The notes beneath the pieces are model-generated. The model made no database searches and had not been told where the DNA came from. It was given only the letters and a program-made list of their open reading frames with translations. This document shows positions 56,701 to 64,000 of a DNA stretch of 64,000 nucleotides, in pieces (positions within the stretch are counted from its first letter, which is position 1; each line of letters begins with the position of its first letter). Made by a program: the position numbers and the translations under genes. Source of the DNA: Heliocidaris erythrogramma. Lineage: Eukaryota; Echinodermata; Echinoidea; Camarodonta; Echinometridae. The stretch spans positions 27,361,927 to 27,425,926 of the forward strand of contig CM046870.1 in NCBI GenBank assembly GCA_025617745.1, in the 5' to 3' direction.

Positions 56701-58446
56701 GTAGACTCAGAAGCAGACCAGAGTCAAGAACGAGAAGAAGACATCAGAGTCTATGTTGATGCAATCATAGAGACTCTACCTGTCACTACTGACAGAAAAA
56801 CACAATTTGTCAAAGAGACAAAGACAGATGAAACACTGCAGCAACTCCAACAAGTCATCAGAACAGGATGGCCAGCTGCAAAACATCAATGTCCAATGGC
56901 TGTCAGACAGTATTGGCATGCCAGAAGTGAGCTTTCAGAAGCTAATGGCTTCATTTTGAAGGGCAGTAGGATTGTAGTTCCAACATCAATGAGAAAGCAA
57001 ATGCTGAACAAGATCCATGAAGGGCATTTAGGAATAGAAAAGTGCAAGAGAAGGGCCCGTGAAGTCCTATACTGGCCACAGATGAACCAAGACATCACTG
57101 ACATGGTTCAAGACTGTGCAGCCTGTATGTTGTACAAACCGAAACAACAACAAGAGAGTCTGAAACAACACCAGATTCCGGACAGACCGTGGGAAAAAGT
57201 CGGTACTGACTTGTTCACTCTAGATGGTAAAGATTACCTAGTAGTCGTAGACTACTATTCCCAGTTTATTGAACTGCGTACACTGTCCACAACTAGTAGC
57301 AAAACAGTGATCACACAACTCAAGGAGATTTTCTCTAGACACGGTACTCCTTGTGAAGTAGTCTCGGACAACGGTCCTCAATTTGCGAGTTCTGAATTCC
57401 AACGCTTCGCAACCGACTGGGATTTCGTTCACACGACTACAAGTCCGTACTATCCCCAGTCCAATGGTCGCGCTGAGGGAGCAGTCAAGATTTCAAAGAA
57501 TCTACTTCGAAAGTGCCAGCAGAGTAGTCAAGATATCTACCGAGCTCTACAGATCTACAGGAGCTCACCCCTCGACTGTGGGAAATCCCCTGCAGAACTA
57601 CTCTACAATCGCCGTTTAAGATCTAACTTGCCCATGATGGACAACCTCCTTGATCCACAGAACATTGATTTTCGTCAGGTGAAGGAAAGGAAGGAACGGC
57701 AGAAGGCGAAACAGAAACAACGCTATGATCAGCATGCTCAGGATCTTGAAGAGCTTAGCATTGGTCAACATGTCACACTCCTTGACATGCACACAAACAG
57801 ATGGTCAGAGCAAGGCGTTGTTAAGACCAAACTACCGAACCGGTCTTATCTGGTACAAACTGAACACGGCGTGATACGTCGACGAAACCGCCGTCACATC
57901 AGACCAGCTAGACGTAAAGAACATATCTCGCACGATGTCGACGACGATGACGAACAACCACGAAATGTCCAAGATGACAACGATGATAACCCTCCAGCAG
58001 TGGATGCACCATCTACATCAACAGCTACGTTTACAACGAGAAGTGGACGCAACGTGAAGCCTCCGGTTCGCTTAATTGAACAGTAACTTAATCGAAAAGG
58101 ATTGATGAAACAGTTAAAACAAAATTACTACAAACTGGAGAATAATATATTTCAGCGATTTATAAGAAGAAATCGGAATCAACAAACAGAACACTCAAAG
58201 AAAGCAGAATAATTATCTTGAAAGGACTTTAATAGCATGGACTCTCAACCAGAAGAAGTCAAAAACATTACCTCAACACTACGTGAAAATTCATATATTA
58301 TGTTTGTGTTATTGAAGGCTGTTTACAGAAACCAAAGTTAAACAGTCTTCAAGAAATATAGTATGTCTTATAATTGTAAAGGCACAAGATGAAAATATTC
58401 ATACTTGTCTAAATCGAGACAAACTCTCTTCTTAAAGAAAGGGAGG

Positions 58447-58615
58447 TGTGACGATAAGTCATACGTCTGAATGCTAGACTAGGAGTTCTCATCAGGTGCC
58501 TACTTGAAATGTTACGCTCGGCAATTCATCCTCTGATTAAACATGTTCTGGAATTAACAATATCATGTTATGTGCATTGTGTTAACTTCCAGTAGCTTAT
58601 AATAGAAAAGACACA
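58447..58615 (+). repeat. 3' LTR of the SURL-type element
   Basis: 169 bp, preceded by a purine tract AAAGAAAGGGAGG and followed by the CACGC target duplication. Confidence 0.92.
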
Positions 58616-59074
58616 CACGCGATCTTGTTTACCCAAATTTGGGTCAATGCGCGGACTTGTATTAGCTGGGTGCGATAAATTGAAGTCGCGCTGAACTTTG
58701 ATCCAGAGAAAGGAGCAGCCAACGCAAAAATCGCCCATAGATTGCGACTTGTCGATCCCTTTAAATTGAAATTTCAAAGAATGCTTTTCAACATTTTGTC
58801 CTTTATCAGTACATAACCTTCTCCTTCAGGTACTGCATAACTGTAATTTCATTTTCTGAAGTGAAGTGGCTATTTGCTCGTAGGAAAATGTAGAATCCGA
58901 GTCAAATTGAGATTAGTGTACCTTTAAATTTTCGGTGAACAATTCTATATAAACCTTCTATTCGAACTAATACACATTTTCTTTTGGGAACGGAAAGTAT
59001 AAAACAGTTATGTTCAGTTATTATCCCTCGATGACTGTGATGATAAAATGGTTCCTTTCAATATTTCTTGACAG

Positions 59075-59172
59075 CTTGCTCCAAGAAGAAATGGATGAGA
59101 AGGAAAGCCAACGCAAAGAGATTGCAGAGAAGCTGGAAAAGGAGCTGAAATCTGCTAAGAACCAAATCAAAG
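59075..59172 (+). CDS. CCDC89: CCDC89-like coiled-coil protein, exon 4
   Basis: A 98-bp exon that is almost pure coiled coil: LLQEEMDEKESQRKEIAEK and LEKELKSAKNQIK. The acceptor is TTTCTTGACAG, the donor G/GTGAGA. It enters after two bases of a codon and leaves after one, as needed by exons 3 and 5. On its own the sequence is too generic to name; phase and position place it in this gene. Confidence 0.85.
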
Positions 59173-59201
59173 GTGAGACGATGTTCTTTGCAGGGTGCTA
59201 T

Positions 59202-59469
59202 CACTATGAACATGGCGAACAAAGAAGCGGACAAAATATACAGCTCCTCATTGTAGCTTCCACACTTACTCTGGTAGACAAAAGAACATCACTCCATATT
59301 GCTATTATGTAAAAATATGTAGAACAGGTGTCACGTGCATATTCACCTGTTCTACTTATTTTACATAATAGTAATGAAGGGATGTTCTTTTGTCTAACAG
59401 AACAATTGTGGAAGGTACAATGAGGAGCTGTATATTTTGCCGCTCTCTTTTGTGATCGTGTTCATAGTG
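59202..59469. mobile_element. Fold-back MITE in CCDC89 intron 4
   Basis: Two arms of about 125 bp are inverted with few differences: CACTATGAACATGGCGAAC at the left edge, GTTCATAGTG at the right edge, and TGTAGAACAGGTG against CACCTGTTCTACTTATT at the centre. It begins 29 bp after the exon 4 donor. Confidence 0.88.
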
Positions 59470-60192
59470 TAACAAACCTACTTGCCCAGTGTCCAGGGGC
59501 AATCAGAATTGTCAGATGAGCAACTGTTTGCGTGATACAGCAAGTTGACTATGAATTTATTGGCAAAACAATTTTAAGGAAGACCATAAACCAACACAGT
59601 GTCTGTATAATTCACACTGATCCCTTCTTTGAACATGTAATTTACAAACCTAGTTGTTACAGAGGAACATTCGTTTGATGATAAAGATGGGGTAAGCTAG
59701 TGAATTTGGTGCTTGGGCAAGGAAATTTTATAATTCACTTCCATTTTTGGGCTGGTGGAAACGAGCATTTTTGCAGCATCCTGTAATCTTTTCAATATCT
59801 GTATAAGACAGTTTATCTCTTAAAGCCAAGAGAAAATTCTTGAGTAGTTTGATCATTGTAATGGCAGTCAGACCGAAGATTGTGAGACACATGTTCAGCA
59901 GTGAATACCCTGCAATCTATTTGTAACATCAGTCAAATTCCAAACTAAAACTCTAGCCCCAACACTACATCTAACCCTAACCTTTTATTAGTTACATGTA
60001 TATCCAAAAGGACTATCGAAATCTGAGCCCTAACCCGAATAGGTAATACAGCCTGGAACAAACGTTGGATCACCAGGCTAAAATCATGAAAGCGAAGCGT
60101 CAGTGTTGTACAGGAGCACTGTATGTCACAAAGAAAAGACAGCGATTACTTGTCTTGCTAATAATCAAACCTCCACACTTGGTGTTTTTCAG
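59470..60192. other. CCDC89 intron 4, rest
   Basis: No exon or clear repeat. A CTAACCCTAACC-like patch lies near 59970-59982. Confidence 0.45.
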
Positions 60193-60329
60193 AGGTGCTG
60201 ACACAACTCAAGCAAGAGAGGGACGGTAAGACGGCTGTGGATTCCACGAATAGCATGAAGTTGGAGAAACTTAGCAGGGAGAGACAAGAGTTCTTAGATC
60301 TTTCCATGCAGAGAGGGAAATTAATTCAG
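60193..60329 (+). CDS. CCDC89: CCDC89-like coiled-coil protein, exon 5
   Basis: 137 bp encoding VLTQLKQERDGKTAVDSTNS, then MKLEKLSRERQEFLDLSMQR and GKLIQ. The last part matches vertebrate CCDC89 REKEELLQLSIERGKVLQ. The acceptor is TGTTTTTCAG, the donor CAG/GTAAGT. It completes the Glu codon begun in exon 4 and ends in phase 0. The five exons total 765 bases, 255 codons. Vertebrate CCDC89 is about 374 residues, so roughly 120 C-terminal residues should follow beyond the inserted DIRS element and beyond the window. Confidence 0.92.
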
Positions 60330-60404
60330 GTAAGTGAAATTAATGTGTGAGGCAAAGGGTAGTGTAGTGTAATGGGAATTTACTGCAATAAATCATATAT
60401 ACCT

Positions 60405-63400
60405 ACCTATTATGCCTGTAGTCTTGACTACGGGACCCCTTCGAGAATTTAACACACATGAGTCACAATATTGTGCGCACCCCCCGTAATCCTATTGTCC
60501 CCTTCGCCACTCACGTGCGTCAACACGCTACGGCCATCTTCCTCTTTCTTGCTCGCCCCCGACGAGTTAGGACGTATAGTCACAGCGCTCCTGAAATCAG
60601 GTCGTATAGTATCTTTTTGGTGCGCTTTTTCACATAGTTAAAGCACTTTTAGGTACCTATATTCGTTTAGATTATAGTACTTTGTGTTTTATTAGTCACT
60701 CTTGCCGATTGCAAGGGATTTTTTGATTCCCTTTCTTGGCATTTATTTTTCTCTTTCACGGTCAGCCCCACGTAGATATTTCTGTGTTTGCGGGTGTTTC
60801 CGTTTGTCACCGAGCCTTCGGGTTCGGTGTTTGTTCTTACGGTTTTTAGGCTGTGAAAATTTCTTTAGTGCGTATCTCCCAAATAAACTTTAGTTTTATT
60901 TACTGCATTCAGTTGAAGTATTTCTTAAATTGAAAAGTATACTTTATTGTCTGTTTTATTGCAGTGGTATGAATTCGGAAGAAGAAGCAGCTGGGTCATG
61001 GAGACCTGCTTCTTCCGAAGAGTTGTCTAGCAAGACGACTCGGCCTTCCAGAACTCCCCCGAGTACAGCGGTACGCGGGGGAGGGAGGAGGGCTAAAGGT
61101 AAGTTGCCTAGTGGTGTTCCCTTGCAGAGTTTGCCAGTTTCGGAGCTTGCGGCTTCGGGACGGGTGGCGTTAACTGAATCGGGATTGTCAACTCCGAAGC
61201 CTGTGGTTTCGGGGTGGGTGGCGTCAGATTCTAGTGGTTTGGATATCTCGAATCCAATCCCCCGGTCGCTGAGACCAGGGGGGGGGCTGTTGTTTCCCGT
61301 ACGGTAGCGTTCACTCGCTCTGATCCGTTAGGGGAGACGCGCCCCACTACTGCAGGGCAACCCACGGGCTTAGTCCATGTTGGTCTGGGTTCTCAAACCC
61401 TAGCCCCCGGCAAACGCCATATGGGGGAACGAGTACTTTCTGGGCTGTCTCAGTTGCCAGCTGATGGGAATGCTCGAGCTAACAATTATGGACGCTCTTC
61501 GGAGCAACAGGTGTTTTCACCTGAGTGCGTGACTACTAGTGCTCCCCTATTGCCGCTTTCGAGCGGTCCAATAGTGGGTTCACATGCCTTTAGTAGTCAT
61601 CGGGCACATACCGAGTCATCTCGGTCTGCCCACGCACTGGGAGCTTTTAGCTCCCAACCCATGGCTACTGCATCTTCTTGCTTAGCCAATATGGGTGATT
61701 TGGGCGATTCTCTAGGCTTACGCCATGAGCGCTCCAATCCCTTTTTGGGAAGTGAACGTCCCTCCGCGGAGGGATCGGTTCGTGTTTCCGAAGAGTGTTT
61801 TCGGAGATCCGAATGAATCCGATTAAGCGTTCTAACAAAAGGGTTTCGGCTACGACTCTTGTCGAGCCAGCCAAGATAAAGGCCAAGAAGAAGGCAAAAA
61901 GTGGCAAGGCTTTGCCGGCCTCTTGCCCGTCTGGCCTGGCTAACCCAGCTAGCTCCTCTCAAGCTGACATGTTCAGCATGATGCGGGCTTTTGCTCAGAA
62001 TCAGGGTTGGTCCTTTGTACCGGCTACTTCAACCCTGACTTCTGTCCCTATTCAGGGGTCTGACTTTGAGACTAATCAGCCTTTTGTGTTGGATTTGTCT
62101 TTGTCTGAGTCGGTTTCGCATGTGCCTCCTATTCCCGCGGCCCTTGGGGCGCCGCTGGGCGAGGAGACTTTCGTTGAACCATGCGGGGCTCTGCCTGCTG
62201 AGGCCTTTGTTAGCGTTGCTTTGTCTCTTTCCACTCGGGTGGAATCAGATTTGGAGCTGGCCTCTCAAGCTTCGTTTTTGAATCGCTTGGGCAGGCGGTG
62301 TCTCAATCGCTCGCCCTCTGTGGGGTGGAAGTGATTGCTTTGTTATCCAGATATCTCTCTGAATTTTAGTCAACCCGCGCGCAGGGTTTGACTTCGCGTT
62401 GGTTTAAGCAGCGGGATTTCTGCTGAGTCCTTTGTTGGCGTTCCTTTGCCGGGTCATCCCGGTCCGCCCTTGCTCTGGGCGCCTTGGCGTCCGGCCCATG
62501 GCTGTTGCATCTCCTTGCTCGGCCGATATGGGTAATTGGTGTGCGTCTTTGGGTTCAATACCCTCAGCGCACTTCTCCCATAAAGGGAGGTGAGCGTCCC
62601 TCAGTGGAGGGTTCGGTTCGTGTTCCCGAAGGGCTTCGGGGATCCGAACGAAACCGAATAAACGCTCTGAAAAGCGGGTTTCGACTTAGGCTCTTTTTGG
62701 GCCAATCAGAAGCCTAGGGAAGGGGCTAAAGGAGGCAAGGCTTTGCCTGCCTCTTGCCCATCGGGTTTAGCTAACCCTCCGGTCTCTCAAGCTGAGATGT
62801 TCAGTGTGAGATGGGCTTTGCCCAGACTCAGGGTTGGTCCCTTGTACCAGGATTCACATCCCCTGCTCTTGTCCCTTTTTTGGGTCGGACATCGAGTCTA
62901 ATTAGCCTTTTATGGTTTATTCTTCTTTGTCTGTGATGAGATCACATGAGCCTCCTAGTCTCGCAGCCTCGGGGCTCCGTCGGGTGAGGAGGCTTATGGC
63001 GGTTCATGCGTGAATCCGACCGTTTCGGCCTTTGTTCGTGATTCTTTGTCACGATCATTTCAGGCGGATCCAGGTTTGGAAGCGGCCTCTCAAGCTTCGG
63101 TTTCCGAATCGCTGGGGCAGGCAGAGCCTTAGTTGCTCTCCCTTTGTGGGGTAGAAGCGATTGCTTTGTTCTAAACTTTCCCTGACTTTTAGTCAACCCG
63201 CGCGCAGGGTTCGACTTTGCTTGGGTTCACGCAGCGGGCGGACGAGACGGATTCTTTATAGATCTGTCCGCCCCGCTCCCCGGAGGTGCTATAGGAACTC
63301 GGTCACCTCACAGGCTGTCCTTTTCCCTTTCTCCGACTTTTGTTTTTCCCAAGCGCTCGGGAAAACTTCAGTACATTTTCGGATGGAGACTCTCGCCTCC

Positions 63401-64000
63401 ATTCTCCCGTTGATCAAGAGGAAGGACTACGCGGTCTTGATAGTTTTCGAAGATGCGTATTTCCACTTTCCCGTTCATCGCGCTTTGCGCGATCTTCTGG
63501 GGTTTTTCTTCCTCTCAGAGATTTATCGTTTTTGCACTCTTCCCTTCGGGCTGTGCCCAGTCCCTCGGGTTCTTACTCAGGTTGTAGCCGTGCTGGCAGC
63601 CTCTCTGAGGCGATGCGGCCTTCGGCTATTTTTGCTACCTGGACGATTGGCTTCTCCTAGCGGAGTTGCGCGATTGTTTGTTGGACGAGACTAGTTTGCT
63701 CGTCAATCTTACTCAAGACTTAGGTTTCCTAATGAATTGGGAAAAGTCAGAGTTAGTTCCCACTCGCAGCCCAGTTTTTTTCTGGGGGCGGTGTTAGACA
63801 TAAGGAATCAGTTGGCTCGGCCCAGTCGAGACAGGATTCTCACCATTGTCTCTGCGGCTCGCAAGCTCTTGCTGGCCAGAAGAGTCTCGGCCAGACAGTG
63901 GCTTCAGTTTCTAGGTTAACTAGTCGATGTTTTAGAGGACTGCCGGCTCCTCATGAGACCCTTTCAGAGACATCTCCTCAGGTTCTTCAAGCCGGGAAAA
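60405..64000 (+). mobile_element. DIRS-type retrotransposon, decayed, runs off the window
   Basis: The right part (about 63.38-63.92 kb) carries a DIRS-type reverse transcriptase: FEDAYFHFPVHRALRD, YRFCTLPFGLCPVPRVLTQV and LMNWEKSELVPTRSPVF are typical of the group. Upstream is a Ser/Pro-rich, GC-rich gag-like region (about 60.96-62.34 kb), and a diverged second copy of part of it (about 62.44-63.19 kb), so a segment was duplicated in tandem. The region from about 60.4 to 60.96 kb probably holds the left terminal repeat and leader. RNase H, methylase and tyrosine recombinase would lie to the right of the window. It is clearly broken, with several breaks, and looks much older than the SURL copy. 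Left edge approximate; it lies in a CCDC89 intron in the gene's orientation. Confidence 0.85.

Larger units (their letters stand above)
53629..58615 (+). mobile_element. SURL/Mag-lineage Ty3/gypsy LTR retrotransposon
   Basis: A 4.99-kb element with 169-bp LTRs (53629-53797, 58447-58615) starting TGTGACG and ending GACACA, identical to each other by eye, and a 5-bp target duplication CACGC. A primer site TGGTGTCAGG lies next to the 5' LTR, a purine tract before the 3' LTR. Parts in order: gag capsid region about 54.28-54.78 kb; two CCHC zinc knuckles about 54.84-54.95 kb; aspartic protease with DTGAQ about 55.08 kb; reverse transcriptase with MDDIVVWG about 55.5-56.0 kb; RNase H about 56.3-56.7 kb; integrase with zinc finger and DDE core about 57.0-57.5 kb. 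The double knuckle and protein style fit the Mag lineage, including sea urchin SURL. It looks whole or nearly so (none to about one break) and very young. It is inserted in a MITE in CCDC89 intron 3, same orientation as the gene. Confidence 0.93.
53434..58764. mobile_element. MITE with AAAGGGAGTGGCAAGTCGCA ends, split by SURL
   Basis: The left end AAAGGGAGTGGCAAGTCGCA then ATCCATGGGC is mirrored at about 58734-58763 with four differences. Without the LTR element and one 5-bp target duplication the MITE would be about 340 bp. Confidence 0.75.

Noticed and set aside
59010-59312. 100-residue frame around CCDC89 exon 4
   Set aside because: Only the 98-bp exon is supported; both flanks are intron.

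Overview
The window reads as intergenic and intronic DNA of a marine deuterostome, most likely a sea urchin or close echinoderm. The reasons are: long introns with small exons and consensus GT/AG borders; a SURL/Mag-lineage Ty3/gypsy element (a lineage first described in sea urchins); a DIRS element; a very dense load of short terminal-inverted-repeat elements (MITEs); an over-represented palindrome TACATGTA; and many long poly-G or poly-C tracts. No bacterial gene order, operon or CRISPR array is present. Almost all short open frames are chance or low complexity.

Two host genes can be supported. (1) On the minus strand, the first two coding exons of a GALNT1/GALNT13-type polypeptide N-acetylgalactosaminyltransferase lie at 22786-22942 and 20655-20859. 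A duplicated upstream block (22978-23281) and a CpG-rich candidate promoter (about 23735-23870) lie before them. The catalytic exons must lie left of the window. (2) On the plus strand, five coding exons of a CCDC89-like coiled-coil protein lie at 47745-47801, 48740-49032, 52052-52231, 59075-59172 and 60193-60329. Their phases chain without conflict to 255 codons; the C-terminal third is not seen.

Layout. 1-20 kb: mobile DNA only, with MITEs, three-copy families, CT/AG microsatellites and two tandem-array elements (4641-5362, 7262-8217). 20.4-24 kb: start of GALNT. 24.5-27.8 kb: a CR1/L2-like LINE on the minus strand with one frameshift. 27.9-47.7 kb: nested DNA transposons (a 2.4-kb hAT-type element inside a MITE, a small hAT element inside another MITE, a 457-bp element with 101-bp terminal repeats and 9-bp target duplications), SINEs, a 7SL-like sequence, an array of GATATC palindromes, and tandem-array elements at 37900-38880 and 45895-46441. 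47.7-64 kb: CCDC89 with introns full of insertions, including a very young SURL element (53629-58615, identical LTRs), a fold-back element next to a splice donor, and a decayed DIRS element running off the right edge.

The most interesting pattern is a set of sequence-unrelated dispersed elements that share one design: terminal hairpin or fixed end, a CGTC/CTGT microsatellite, then 128-320-bp tandem units. Two of these families carry repeated AGGTCA half-sites in DR1, DR3, DR4 and DR5 spacing, the code read by nuclear receptors. One such array sits in a CCDC89 intron.
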